A stretch of 64,000 nt of DNA, from positions 62,001 to 126,000 of the forward strand of contig NZ_ATMR01000124.1 of the NCBI RefSeq assembly GCF_000427335.1, given 5' to 3'. Position 1 is the first letter of the stretch; each line of letters starts with the position of its first letter. Under the pieces are notes generated by a model. That model was not told where the DNA came from. It was given only the letters and a program-made list of their open reading frames with translations, and made no database searches. Below are positions 1 through 9,892 of the stretch, piece by piece. Source of the stretch: Winogradskyella psychrotolerans RS-3 (lineage in GTDB: Bacteria; Bacteroidota; Bacteroidia; Flavobacteriales; Flavobacteriaceae). A program made the translations under genes and the position numbers.

Positions 1-1185
1 TTAGGGTGGAATATTCATAAAGAATCTTTCTTAGAAGATGTAAATGCTATTAATAACCTAAAATTAAGATTTAGTTATGGTAGTGTTGGAAATGAAGGGA
101 TAAGTCCTGGACAGAGTCAAAGTACAGCAGATCAAAGAAATTATATTATAGACGATAGTCAGGTTTCTGGTTATGTGCCAGGAAATACGTTACCAAATCC
201 AGATTTACGTTGGGAAACCTCAACAACATTTAATGCAGCGATTGATTTTGGACTTTTTAATAATAGAATAACATCTACAATCGAATACTATAATACTAGA
301 ACTAAAGATTTATTGGTTAGTGAGCAACTAGATCCTTCTTCTGGTTACACCTCAAAGCTTACAAATATTGGGGAAATTGAGAATAGAGGTTTAGAAATTA
401 CTTTAAACTCTGACATTGTAAGAAACGAAGATTTTAAGCTAAATCTAGGGTTATCTTTTACCAAAAATGATAATAAAATTATTAGTCTTTATGGTAGAGA
501 TGATAATGGAGACGGCATTGAAGATGATGATATTCTTAACCGAAGATTCATAGGAGAAGAAATAAATGTATTCTACCAATACCAACCTGTTGGCATCTTT
601 CAGATTGGAGAAGATATTGCTAATTCAGCACAACCTTTGTCGCTTCCCGGAGATATAAAATTACGTGATGTAAATGGTGATAATGTTATTGACGATCAAG
701 ATCGTGTTATTACATCACAAGCACCAGATTGGTTTGGAACGATTTCAATTGGTGCCGAATACAAAGGAATAGACTTTTCAGCAGATATTTATATGGTTCA
801 AGGTGTAACTAGAAGCAATTCATTTTTATATGGCTATTTAGAAGGTGGTTCTTTAAGAGGAATTAAAAACGGAATTAAACAAAACTATTGGACACCAGAA
901 AATCCTGGTGGTGATTTTCCAAGACCTAGAGAAGGAAATGATCCTAGCAATATTTTTTCATTAGGATTACAAGATGCGTCTTATGTGAGATTACAAAATA
1001 TAACTTTAGGATATACACTGCCAAAAGATTTATTAGACAGTTTTGGAATGACAAAACTAAGGTTATATGTTACAGGAAGTAATTTAATAACCGTTACAGA
1101 TTATCAGTCTTACAGCCCAGAAAGAAATCCAAATGAATATCCAGAACCTGTAACTGTAGTGGTTGGTTTACAATTAGGATTTTAA
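1..1185 (+). CDS. SusC/RagA-type TonB-dependent receptor, C-terminal part
   Basis: The reading frame is open from the first base, so only the C-terminal 394 residues of an outer-membrane receptor are present; the Met at 175 is internal. SusC-type proteins (usually about 1000 residues) form a TonB-driven barrel that imports oligosaccharides beneath a SusD lid. Family signs are LRFSYGSVGN, PNPDLRWETS, a calcium-loop-like DVNGDNVIDDQDR, the late YVRLQNITLGYTLP, and an end on a hydrophobic strand closing in Phe (GLQLGF). It lies 18 bp ahead of a SusD gene and is followed by three glycoside hydrolases, the usual order of a polysaccharide utilisation locus. The substrate cannot be told from this part. 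Identification is firm; the N-terminal plug and signal peptide lie outside the window. Confidence 0.95.
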   Translation, partial: LGWNIHKESFLEDVNAINNLKLRFSYGSVGNEGISPGQSQSTADQRNYIIDDSQVSGYVPGNTLPNPDLRWETSTTFNAAIDFGLFNNRITSTIEYYNTRTKDLLVSEQLDPSSGYTSKLTNIGEIENRGLEITLNSDIVRNEDFKLNLGLSFTKNDNKIISLYGRDDNGDGIEDDDILNRRFIGEEINVFYQYQPVGIFQIGEDIANSAQPLSLPGDIKLRDVNGDNVIDDQDRVITSQAPDWFGTISIGAEYKGIDFSADIYMVQGVTRSNSFLYGYLEGGSLRGIKNGIKQNYWTPENPGGDFPRPREGNDPSNIFSLGLQDASYVRLQNITLGYTLPKDLLDSFGMTKLRLYVTGSNLITVTDYQSYSPERNPNEYPEPVTVVVGLQLGF

Positions 1186-1203
1186 AACAAACAAAAATTA
1201 GTT

Positions 1204-2820
1204 ATGAAAAATATTAAGTATCTATTGTGTTCCACATTTTTAATCGCAACAACGCTGTTATCTTGTGAGGATTTTCTTGAAGAAGAAATATTAGATGAGG
1301 TTTCAGTTGATTTCATTTATAATTCACCCGAAGGATTAGAAGTTGGTGTTAATGCGCTCTATAATAGAATGCGTTTATACAACTCTCCAGGTGGAGATAA
1401 CGATAATTTAAGATCTAATGTGTTCTTTTTGGCAGCCACAGATTTGGGACTTCACAGAACATGGTTTACTCCTTACGGAGCTACGGAGCATACTCCTGCT
1501 AGATTCCCTGCTGATAAGTGGAATAACGCCTATAGAATTATAGATAGAGCTTCTGCTGTCATCACAAGTGCAAGGACGGTGAGTATGAACGAAGATGATA
1601 AAAACAAATTAGTAGCACAAGCTAAAATAATTAGAGGAGAACTCTATCTAGACTTAATTAGAATGTATGGAAATATTATACTAGATACAGTACCTACAAC
1701 ACCAGAAAACATTAACGACCCAGTGGTTTATGAGGCTGCATCACAAGATGCTATTTTCGGAGTTATAAATCAGGATCTAGATTTTGCAATAGAGCATTTA
1801 GAGTGGCAAGACCAAATAGGGCGTTATCGCCAAGGTGTAGCTAGACATCTAAGAGGTAAATCTGCAATGTGGACTGGTGACTGGCAAGAAGCAGCAGATC
1901 AATTTGATGCTATTATAGATAACGGAACACACAGTTTAGTAGATATTAATCAAGTTTATGGTGCTGATGTAAATCATCAAGAAGCATTATTTGTGTATCA
2001 AAAAGACCAATTATTGGGTGAAGGAGATGCGCTTGCTGGAGGTGGTGGTTCTTGGTTAGGAAGTGTTTTTAATCAAAGAATCTACGAAAAGCAATCGGGT
2101 TCAGATCCCGTTGCAGGTGCTGAGGTTATTAATGATTTAGATTATGGAGGTCAATCATTAGGTTGGTTTTTTCCAAATAGTTATTTAGAATCCTTGTATG
2201 ATACTGCTACGGATTTACGTTACACAACGTATTATTGGCCAAAAGATTACACCTCTTATACAGTGAATAATCCAGACCATCCAAATTTTGGTCAGCCAAT
2301 TACGGAGCCTGAAGATAATTACAGAAGATTTCACTGGAGTCTTAAGAAATATGCAGATTTTGAAAGCAAATTACCTAATGGCAACGAAAGCTTTAAAGAT
2401 TATTTGTATTACAGATTTGCAGAAACACTATTGTTAGGGTCTGAAGCTCACGCTAACTTAGGAGAAAATAGTATTGCTTTAGAATATCTAAACAAAGTAA
2501 GACGAAGAGGTTATGGTTTAGATCCCAATACAGCGTCTATCGGAGTTGACTTTCCAGCATGGAATCTAGAAGACTACTTAGAAGAGTCTGCTAGAGAATT
2601 GGCTTTTGAAAACAACAGATGGTTTTTATTAAAACGTTTAGGCTTATTACAAGAGCGAGTTTCATTGTATTATAGAAATGGTGATAATTCTACGGCAGAA
2701 GCCAATGACGCCATCAATAGTGCAACTCCATTTCAACCTCATTTTGTTAATTGTCCTATACCACAAAGTCAAATAGACATAATAGGAGAAAATGCATCAC
2801 AGTTTAATATAGGGTATTAA
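1204..2820 (+). CDS. SusD/RagB-family nutrient-binding outer-membrane lipoprotein
   Basis: A 538-residue SusD-like lipoprotein that caps the SusC channel and binds glycan at the cell surface. A signal peptide ends in a lipobox with Cys21 (TLLSC), followed by acidic residues EDFLEEE, as is common for surface-exposed Bacteroidota lipoproteins. The N-terminal helical repeat region contains the typical RGELYLDLIRMYGNI segment, and the C-terminal RagB/SusD domain contains YYRFAETLLLGSEAHANLG followed by LNKVRRRGYG and ESARELAFENNRWF. The length is normal for the family. It starts 18 bp after the SusC stop and is almost certainly cotranscribed with it and the hydrolases downstream. Confidence 0.96.
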   Translation: MKNIKYLLCSTFLIATTLLSCEDFLEEEILDEVSVDFIYNSPEGLEVGVNALYNRMRLYNSPGGDNDNLRSNVFFLAATDLGLHRTWFTPYGATEHTPARFPADKWNNAYRIIDRASAVITSARTVSMNEDDKNKLVAQAKIIRGELYLDLIRMYGNIILDTVPTTPENINDPVVYEAASQDAIFGVINQDLDFAIEHLEWQDQIGRYRQGVARHLRGKSAMWTGDWQEAADQFDAIIDNGTHSLVDINQVYGADVNHQEALFVYQKDQLLGEGDALAGGGGSWLGSVFNQRIYEKQSGSDPVAGAEVINDLDYGGQSLGWFFPNSYLESLYDTATDLRYTTYYWPKDYTSYTVNNPDHPNFGQPITEPEDNYRRFHWSLKKYADFESKLPNGNESFKDYLYYRFAETLLLGSEAHANLGENSIALEYLNKVRRRGYGLDPNTASIGVDFPAWNLEDYLEESARELAFENNRWFLLKRLGLLQERVSLYYRNGDNSTAEANDAINSATPFQPHFVNCPIPQSQIDIIGENASQFNIGY

Positions 2821-2835
2821 GATTTTTATAAAGAG

Positions 2836-4661
2836 ATGAAGAATTACAAAAACATAATTTTCGCTTTTATAGCGTTTACGACAATCAATTTTAATGTTTA
2901 TAGTCAAAAAACAATTCAAAATGTTTTCGACAGGGAGTCTATAAGTTTAAAAGGTTCATGGAACTATATTATAGATCCATACCAAATGGGCTATTTAGAT
3001 TATAGACAAAAACCATTTGACGAAAGCCCATCTGGTAAAGGTGGATTTTACGACAATCTTAATAATGTGTCTAAAGAGACCAAAGTAGAGTACGATTTTA
3101 CCAACGAGCCTACTTTAGATGTCCCTGGAGATTGGAATTCTCAAGATCAGCGATTAATGTTCTACGAAGGAACACTGTGGTATAAAAAAGATTTTGTGAT
3201 CACACCAAAAGACAATAAAAATTACATGCTTTATTTTGGAGCTGTTAATTACGAATGTCATGTCTATCTCAATGGTAAAAAATTAGGAACACATAAAGGT
3301 GGTTTTACACCGTTCCAATTTGATGTAAGCTCTAAACTTAACAACGGTGAAAACTTTGTAGTATTAATGGTCGATAATACAAGAAAAAAGGATGAAGTAC
3401 CTACAATTAATACAGATTGGTGGAATTACGGAGGTATCACAAGAGATGTCTTATTGGTGTCAACACCTAAAGAATATATAAATGATTATAAAGTTCAATT
3501 AGCCAAAGACAACAAAAATGTTATTGAAGGCTTTGTAAAAATTGATGGTGCTAAAGATAGCCAAGAAGTAAGTGTTGAAATTCCTGAATTAAAGATAAAA
3601 TCAGTCTTCAAAACAGATAATGACGGTTTCGTAAAATTCAATATTCCAACAAAAAATTAAAATATTGGTCACCTGAGTCACCAAAGCTTTACGACGTAAA
3701 AATATCGTCAAAGCTAGATAACGTCAATGATAAAATTGGTTTTAGAACAATTAAAACAGTCGATAAAAATATTTTATTAAATGATAAGTCTATATTCTTA
3801 AAAGGTATTTCCATACATGATGAAAACCCCTTATTAGGCGGGAGACTAAGATCAGAAGGAGATATGAGAATGCTATTAACTTGGGCTAAGGAATTGGGTT
3901 GTAACTATGTACGTTTAGCACATTACACGCATAACGAAAGAATGTTGCAATTAGCTGACGAAATGGGCTTATTAGTTTGGGTAGAAGTACCAGTTTACTG
4001 GACTATTTCTTGGACCAATCCAGAGACATACGCTAATGCCGAAAATCAATTGTCAGTTGGTGTAGAAAGAGATAAAAATAGAGCAAGTGTCATTATTTGG
4101 TCAATAGGAAATGAAACTCCAGTAAATGAAGATCGAAATGTTTTTATGGGTAACCTAGTCGATAAAGTAAGAGAATTAGATGACACAAGGTTAGTAGCTG
4201 CTGCATTAGAAATAGAACGTGAAGGTTATAAAATAACCGTTGAAGATCCCTTAGGAGATAAATTAGATTTAGCCAGTTTTAACGAATACGGTGGCTGGTA
4301 TTGGTCTAATGCTAAAGAATTACCAAAATATTCTTACGATATTAAGTTTAATAAACCCGTCATCATATCAGAGTTTGGAGCAGGAGCCTTAGCTGGTTTT
4401 CATGGAGATGATGATACCATGTGGAGTGAAGAACATCAAGAATTAATTTACATTAATCAACTAGAAATGTTAGATAAAATGGATGGCTTAAGAGGCATGA
4501 CTCCATGGATTTTAGTTGATTTTAAATCCCCTCGAAGACAAAATCCTGTGTTTCAGAATTTCTGGAATAGAAAAGGATTAATTTCAAATACAGGTGAAAA
4601 GAAAAAAGCATTTTTCACTTTACAGAATTATTACAAGAAAAAAACGAAGCAATATAATTAG
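2836..4661 (+). CDS. Glycoside hydrolase family 2 enzyme (beta-glucuronidase/beta-galactosidase type), one-base frameshift
   Basis: Two frames make one GH2 protein: 2836-3660 carries a signal peptide (cleavage near NVYSQ) and the jelly-roll sugar-binding domain; the rest, read in the third frame from about 3657, begins LKYWSPESPKLYDV and holds the catalytic TIM barrel. The break is at an A6 run (3651-3656); one extra A gives a continuous 608-residue protein of normal size. The acid/base Glu is at 4113-4115 in IIWSIGNETP and the nucleophile Glu at 4371-4373 in VIISEFGAGA. It should cleave terminal beta-linked sugars in the periplasm or at the surface; GH2 covers glucuronidase, galactosidase and mannosidase activities, so specificity is open. 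It sits 15 bp after susD in a PUL. Frameshift is probably a sequencing error. Confidence 0.85.
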
Positions 4662-4689
4662 TATGAATTATTTAAGAAAAATATACGTA

Positions 4690-5829
4690 ATGAAAAATAA
4701 ATTAAAAATTTTCGCTTTCTTAATTCTTCTCACGTCTTGCTCGTGTACTGAAGATGAAAAAATTGTATTCATAGATGGAGATACTATTGATCATTCTCCA
4801 ATAGATTCTGAATTTCCAAATGCTAAGGAGGTTATTCTAGAAATGGCTGCAGGATTTAATTTAGGAAACACATTTGATAATGGTCAAAATCCAACAACTT
4901 TTTTAGAGTCAAAACCAATAATAGATTTATATGTTGGTGCAGGTATGAATCATGTAAGAATACCTACAACATGGATGGATCGTTTTGATGGTGATCATAT
5001 TGCGGATGAGAATGGAAATATAGATACAAGCCACCCTAGGTTTTTAGAATTAGTTCAACTTATAGATTATGCATTGAGCCAAGATATTTATGTGGTTCTA
5101 AATACACATCACGAATCATGGTTAAAAGACAATTACGATGGAAGTGAGGCTTTTGACATAAAATTTCAAAACCTTTGGACTGGTATCGCAACGTTTTTTA
5201 AGGATCGTTCTAATCATTTAATATTTGAAGTTCTTAATGAGCCTGAAGGAAATTTAGGTGAGTTTGATGGTGACGGACCTTTTCCAGACCCAACAGATGC
5301 AACTGCTATAGCGTATACCAGACATATTAATAATATTGGTTATGATGCTATTAGAGCAACAGGTGGCAACAATTTAACGCGTATCGTAATGGTAGGTGTC
5401 AATAGTCAAGGTAATGCACTTTATATAGATGAAGTATACCCAAATAAAATAAGTCTTCCTGGTGAAGGTTCAGATGTTTACTTAGCGATTCAGGTTCATA
5501 GTTATTCTCCATGGGCGTTTTGTGGAGAAACAGGTAGTAATGCTGCTTTTCCTGGTAATTCGTTTTTCGAACAAGGTATTCAAGATGTGAGTGTTCATGC
5601 TTCTGGGTTAGATGTGGCTATTAATTATGGCGAATTTGGTGTCGGTAGAGCATCAAATGCTAGCGAAAGAAATACACCTTTAGTAAGAGGTTATTATAAA
5701 ACAGTAGCAGATGCTACCATTGGTCAATCTATGTCTTATACGGTTTGGGATGATCGCGGATGGTTTAAGTTAGTTGACAATACAGCAACCGATTTTACAT
5801 TTGATATTGTGCCTTTTATGCTTGATTAG
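4690..5829 (+). CDS. Glycoside hydrolase family 5 lipoprotein (endo-beta-glucanase/mannanase-like)
   Basis: A 379-residue GH5 enzyme. I place the start at 4690 because it gives a short lipoprotein signal with the lipid Cys at residue 17 (LLTSC); the same frame is open upstream into the GH2 gene but that part is not protein-like, and an ATG at 4663 is a weaker alternative. GH5 signs: AAGFNLGNTFDNG, MNHVRIPTTW, LNTHHE, acid/base Glu at 5239-5241 in EVLNEPEG, and nucleophile Glu at 5632-5634 in NYGEFGVG. GH5 endo-enzymes cut beta-1,4 or beta-1,3 glucans, mannans and related glycans; the subfamily cannot be fixed by eye. As a likely surface lipoprotein between GH2 and GH3 exo-enzymes it could make the oligosaccharides taken up by SusCD. 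Confidence 0.9.
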   Translation: MKNKLKIFAFLILLTSCSCTEDEKIVFIDGDTIDHSPIDSEFPNAKEVILEMAAGFNLGNTFDNGQNPTTFLESKPIIDLYVGAGMNHVRIPTTWMDRFDGDHIADENGNIDTSHPRFLELVQLIDYALSQDIYVVLNTHHESWLKDNYDGSEAFDIKFQNLWTGIATFFKDRSNHLIFEVLNEPEGNLGEFDGDGPFPDPTDATAIAYTRHINNIGYDAIRATGGNNLTRIVMVGVNSQGNALYIDEVYPNKISLPGEGSDVYLAIQVHSYSPWAFCGETGSNAAFPGNSFFEQGIQDVSVHASGLDVAINYGEFGVGRASNASERNTPLVRGYYKTVADATIGQSMSYTVWDDRGWFKLVDNTATDFTFDIVPFMLD

Positions 5830-5849
5830 TCTCACGTATTTAATTTATT

Positions 5850-5887
5850 AAAGTCTGTGAATTTATATTTTTCACAGGCTTTTTATT
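5850..5887 (+). terminator. Rho-independent terminator after GH5
   Basis: An inverted repeat (AAGTCTGTGAA near 5851-5861 and TTCACAGGCTT near 5871-5881, one G:T pair) is followed by TTTTATTTG. It separates the GH5 gene from the GH3 gene, so GH3 may have a promoter of its own or be reached by readthrough. Confidence 0.6.
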
Positions 5888-5928
5888 TGTAAAATATCAT
5901 TTATTAATTCTTCTTAAAATTTTCATTT

Positions 5929-8207
5929 ATGTTTCTTAAATACAAATTACTCTTATTTGTAATAATTACTCTTTTTAGCTATTTAGGCCATAATTTTTAT
6001 GCACAATCAAGTCCTTCAACACTAATAATAGAAAAAAAATAGATTCGTTATTAGAAATTATGACTGTTGAAGAAAAAGTTGGACAAATGAATTTGTACAA
6101 TGGTTTTTGGAATGTAACCGGTCCAGCTCCAGAATTTGGAGGTGCCGCTACTAAATACGAACATTTAAAAAAGGGATGGGTTGGAGCCATGCTTAATGTA
6201 AGAGGTACTGAAGAGGTTAATAAAGTACAACGAATTGCCGTTGAAGAATCGCGATTAGGAATTCCGTTATTAATTGGGTTCGATGTTATTCACGGTTACA
6301 AAACTTTAAGTCCTATACCATTGGCTGAGTCGGCAAGTTGGGATCTTAAGGCTATTGAGCAATCAGCACGTATTGCAGCTATAGAAGCATCATCAGCTGG
6401 GATAAATTGGACGTTTGCACCAATGGTTGATGTGTCTAGAGATGCACGTTGGGGACGCGTCATGGAAGGAGCTGGTGAAGATCCGTTTTTAGGGAGCCTT
6501 ATTGCAATAGCACGCGTAAATGGTTTTCAAGGAGATGATTTAACGAATGAAAATACAATAGCTGCATGTGCTAAGCATTTTGCGGGTTATGGATTTGCGG
6601 AAGCAGGAAAAGAATACAATACCGTTGATGTTGGCCTTTCTACCCTTTATAATACTATTTTACCGCCATTTAAAGCTGCGGAAGAAGCAGGTGTGAAAAC
6701 GTTTATGAATTCTTTTAATGATTTAAACGGTGTTCCTGTAACCGCTAGTACATTTCTACAAAGAGATATTCTTAAAGACGGGTGGGATTTTGATGGGTTC
6801 GTAGTTTCCGATTGGGCTTCTATGAACGAATTGATTGCTTGGGGCATTGCTAAAGATAAAAAGGAAGCTGCTAAACTAGCCATTACTGCTGGTTCTGATA
6901 TGGATATGGAAGGTCATGTTTATATTAATGAATTGGCCGCCTTAATTAAAGATGGTACCGTAGATGTTAAGCTACTTAATGATGCTGTAAGTAGAATTCT
7001 TAGAGTTAAGTATGAATTAGGATTGTTTGACAATCCGTATAAATACGGTAATGAAATTGATGAAGAAACAAGAACAGGCAGTCAACCACACCATGAATCT
7101 GTTTTAGATATGGCTAAAAAATCAATTGTTTTGCTAAAAAATGAAAATAACCTTCTTCCTTTAAAAAAAGAAGGACAAACGATAGCATTAATTGGTGATT
7201 TAGCAAATGATAAATCCAGTCCTTTAGGGAGTTGGAGATTAGCTTCAGATGATGAAACTGCCGTTTCTATATTAGAAGGAATGCAGAATTATAAGGGCAA
7301 CACGCTTAACTTTAGCAATGGTCCAGAGGTCTTTAAAGGCACTTCTACTTTTCTAAAAGAATTAGATATAAATACCACAGATTATAGTGGTTTTAAAGAC
7401 GCTATTGAAACAGCTAAAAGTGCAGATGTTGTTGTTATGGTGCTTGGTGAACATGGTTTTCAAAGTGGTGAAGGACGAAGTAGAACTAATCTAGAATTAC
7501 CAGGTTTACAACAAGAGTTACTAGAAAAAGTATATGAGGTTAACCAAAATATTGTACTAGTTTTAAATAATGGTCGGCCTTTGGCAATAACTTGGGCTGC
7601 TGAGTATATTCCTACTATAGTTGAAGCTTGGCAGTTAGGAACAGAAACAGGTAATGCTGTAGCACAAGTATTATATGGGGATTATAATCCTAGCGGAAAA
7701 CTACCAATGACGTTTCCACGAAATGTAGGACAGATGCCAATATATTATAATTATAAAAACACAGGACGACCAACAGATAAGGATAATAATGTGTTTTATT
7801 CTCACTATTCTGATGTTGATAAAACACCATTATTTGTTTTTGGACACGGATTGAGTTATACCAGTTTTGAATATTCTAATGTAACAGTAACTAATACTTA
7901 CGAAAGCAATAGAGAAGTAACCGTAGCTTTCGATTTAAAGAATGTTGGGCAAGTTACAGGAAAGGAAGTGGCACAATTATATATTAGAGATTTAGTAGGT
8001 AGTGTTACAAGGCCTGTAAAAGAACTCAAAGGCTTTGAGTTAGTTGAACTCCAGGCTGGTGAAACGAAAAAGATCAGTATAAAACTAACAGAAAAAGAGT
8101 TAGGGTTTTATAACAATGAGCAACAATTTAAAGTAGAGTCTGGTGATTTTAAACTATTTATTGGAGGTAGTTCTGAAACCGTTTTAGAAGCCAATTTCAA
8201 AATCTAG
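5929..8207 (+). CDS. Glycoside hydrolase family 3 beta-glucosidase-like enzyme, one-base frameshift near the N-terminus
   Basis: The long open frame begins at an internal Met (6060), but the same frame upstream reads KKIDSLLEI, the normal GH3 lead-in to MTVEEKVGQMN. A separate frame from ATG 5929 encodes a hydrophobic signal peptide ending near NFYAQSS and then runs into TAG. Adding one A to the A8 run at 6032-6039 joins them into a 759-residue secreted GH3. Domains in order: TIM barrel with nucleophile Asp at 6810-6812 in VVSDWAS, alpha/beta sandwich with GEHGFQSGEGRSR, and a C-terminal fibronectin-like domain. GH3 enzymes release terminal glucose (or xylose, GlcNAc) from beta-linked oligosaccharides in the periplasm. 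It completes the SusCD-GH2-GH5-GH3 set. Specificity is inferred only. Confidence 0.88.
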
Positions 8208-8241
8208 TAAAGCGACTATTGTAAGCGCGTTATATTGATGA

Positions 8242-8807
8242 TTAAGAGTGTTTTAAGTCCTTTATGCTAATCTCTTTTAAAGGATTAACAAATACACCTA
8301 TAATTCTATCACAGTCTTTTTTAAGGGTTCTACAGGAAAATTATTTAAGGTGCCTCCATCGACATAGAACTGTCCATTAATTTCGGTTGGTGTGAACACA
8401 CCAGGAAAAGAAACAGAAGCTATAATCGGTTTTATAAGTTGTCCTTTGCTAAACATCTTAGACGTTCCATCAATAATATTTGCTGCAGGAATGAATAAAG
8501 GCTTTTTTAAATCATTAAAATTATCTTTCGGAAAATATGTTTTGAGGTCTTCATAAAAATTGTCAGAATTTAAAAATCCAGGCTTATTTCGCGCATACCT
8601 TTTAGTGTGAAAAAGCGGTATAGTTTTAAAGAACGTTAATATTTCTGACCAAGGTACACCAGCGGCATAAAGGGCTCCTACAATAGCACCAGAACTTGTG
8701 CCTGCAATATGTGTAGGAAAGATGCCGTGTTCTTCTAGTGCCTTAATGACGCCTATATGTGCTGCTCCACGAGCACCACCACCAGAAAGTACTAATCCTA
8801 TATTCAT
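8242..8807 (-). CDS. Patatin-like phospholipase (RssA/NTE-type), one-base frameshift and short C-terminus
   Basis: A serine lipid hydrolase of the patatin fold. The oxyanion loop GLVLSGGGARGAAHIG, nucleophile motif GTSSG and the catalytic Asp in FYVDGGTLNNFP are all present. I start at ATG 8807 (MNIGLVLS); an ATG five codons earlier is less likely. The frame stops at 8298, but adding one base to the T6 run at 8317-8322 (an A run on the coding strand) continues it as DCDRIIGVFVNPL, a normal family sequence, to a stop at 8242. Even so the product is about 188 residues, shorter than the usual 250 or more, so either a second error lies near 8240 or the gene is truly truncated. It converges on the GH3 gene. 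Confidence 0.75.
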
Positions 8808-9178
8808 GTTATAAAAGTACAAAGTTGCGTCGACTTATTAGCTGATTTTTAAATGGATTGTCTGACAAAGAATTAATAAGGTTCTACGTAACTACAATTC
8901 ATTAAAGCAGGTAATTAGATCGGTATTTTTAGAATATAGTGGATAAGCTATAACAGATTATCATATTTTTTTTGAAATAAAGGCAAATCCCTTGAAGAAA
9001 TCGAAAAATTTTGGGAGTAAATCTTTTATTGCTCAACTTATTTGAAAGCATCTGCAGCTTCTTTCGTCTATTGCAAGTATTAACCTGTAATCTAAGCAGA
9101 TGTTGTTTTTAAAATAACATAGTATCGGGATACTTTTATGATACTTTAGGACTAGATTGCCCACAAAATAAATTGAAA
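8808..9178. other. Intergenic region between divergent patatin and response-regulator genes
   Basis: 371 bp without a convincing gene on either strand. It holds the start regions of both neighbours. The only structure I can point to is a cluster of GATACT half-sites at 9121-9145, listed separately. No tRNA, riboswitch fold or transposon end was seen. Confidence 0.6.
9121..9145. promoter_or_regulatory. GATACT repeat cluster, candidate response-regulator site
   Basis: AGTATC (9121-9126) and GATACT (9129-9134) form an inverted repeat with a 2-bp spacer. A second GATACT follows at 9140-9145 in direct orientation, 11 bp (about one helical turn) after the first. OmpR-type regulators bind direct repeats at this spacing, and the gene 34 bp downstream encodes one, so autoregulation is a reasonable guess but unproved. 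Confidence 0.35.
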
Positions 9179-9886
9179 ATGGTTCAAATTCTAGTTGTTG
9201 AAGATGATGTGCATATCGCAGAATTGGTTACAATAAACCTTGAAGACGATCAAACAAGCGTAAAAAGTTGTTATAATGGTAACGAAGGTTTTTTAGAAGC
9301 CTCTACAAATGCTTATGATCTTGTTATTTTAGATTTAATGTTACCTGGTAAAAAAGGCTTAGATATTTGTCGAGAGTTAAGAGCTTCAAAAGTTAATACT
9401 CCCATACTCATGCTCACTAGTAAAAGCGATGAGATCGACAAGATTTTAGGTCTTGAAACTGGGGCAGACGATTATATGACTAAACCCTTTAGTGTTCGTG
9501 AATTGCAAGCCCGTGTAAAAGCGATCATTAGGCGCCAAAGCTTTGATACAGCAAGCACGACTTCAGAAGAAGACCCAGATTTACCGGTATTAACGCGTAA
9601 AGATCTTGTGGTCAATCAGGAAATGCGAAAAGTAGAATTACAAGGTGAGCGACTTAATCTTACGCCCAAAGAATTTGAATTACTCTGTTTATTAGCCAAT
9701 AACGTTGGTAAAACCTATAGCCGTGCGCAATTATTACACCGCATTTGGGGCTATGAGTTTGAAGGTTACGAACATACTGTAAATTCTCATATTAACCGCT
9801 TACGCGCAAAAATAGAACAAGACCCTGGAAACCCTGAATACATACTCACCACTTGGGGAGTGGGCTACCGATTTTCTGAATCCTAA
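9179..9886 (+). CDS. OmpR/PhoB-family response regulator
   Basis: A 235-residue DNA-binding regulator of a two-component system. The receiver domain (about 1-120) shows the acidic pocket VVEDD, the phospho-acceptor Asp in LVILDLMLPGKKG, the conserved Thr/Ser in ILMLTSKS and Lys in YMTKPFS. The C-terminal winged helix (about 135-235) shows LTPKEFELLCLLANN, RAQLLHRIWG and VNSHINRLRAKIE, ending in TTWGVGYRF. I start at ATG 9179 rather than the in-frame TTG at 9173. The cognate kinase starts 6 bp downstream, so the two are one operon. The signal and regulon are unknown. Confidence 0.95.
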   Translation: MVQILVVEDDVHIAELVTINLEDDQTSVKSCYNGNEGFLEASTNAYDLVILDLMLPGKKGLDICRELRASKVNTPILMLTSKSDEIDKILGLETGADDYMTKPFSVRELQARVKAIIRRQSFDTASTTSEEDPDLPVLTRKDLVVNQEMRKVELQGERLNLTPKEFELLCLLANNVGKTYSRAQLLHRIWGYEFEGYEHTVNSHINRLRAKIEQDPGNPEYILTTWGVGYRFSES

Positions 9887-9892
9887 GACCTT

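Noticed and set aside
175..1185. A complete 336-residue TonB receptor starting at Met 175
   Set aside because: The frame is open to base 1 with typical SusC sequence, so this is the tail of a longer gene.
2836..4661. Two separate GH2-related genes
   Set aside because: The first lacks a catalytic domain, the second lacks a start and the sugar-binding domain, and one added base joins them in register.
4594..4689. An extended GH5 start at 4594
   Set aside because: It overlaps the GH2 end and its product is Lys-rich without a signal; ATG 4690 gives a clean lipoprotein signal.
8808..9178. A small gene or RNA in the patatin/regulator gap
   Set aside because: Frames are short and broken, and no fold beyond the GATACT repeats was found.
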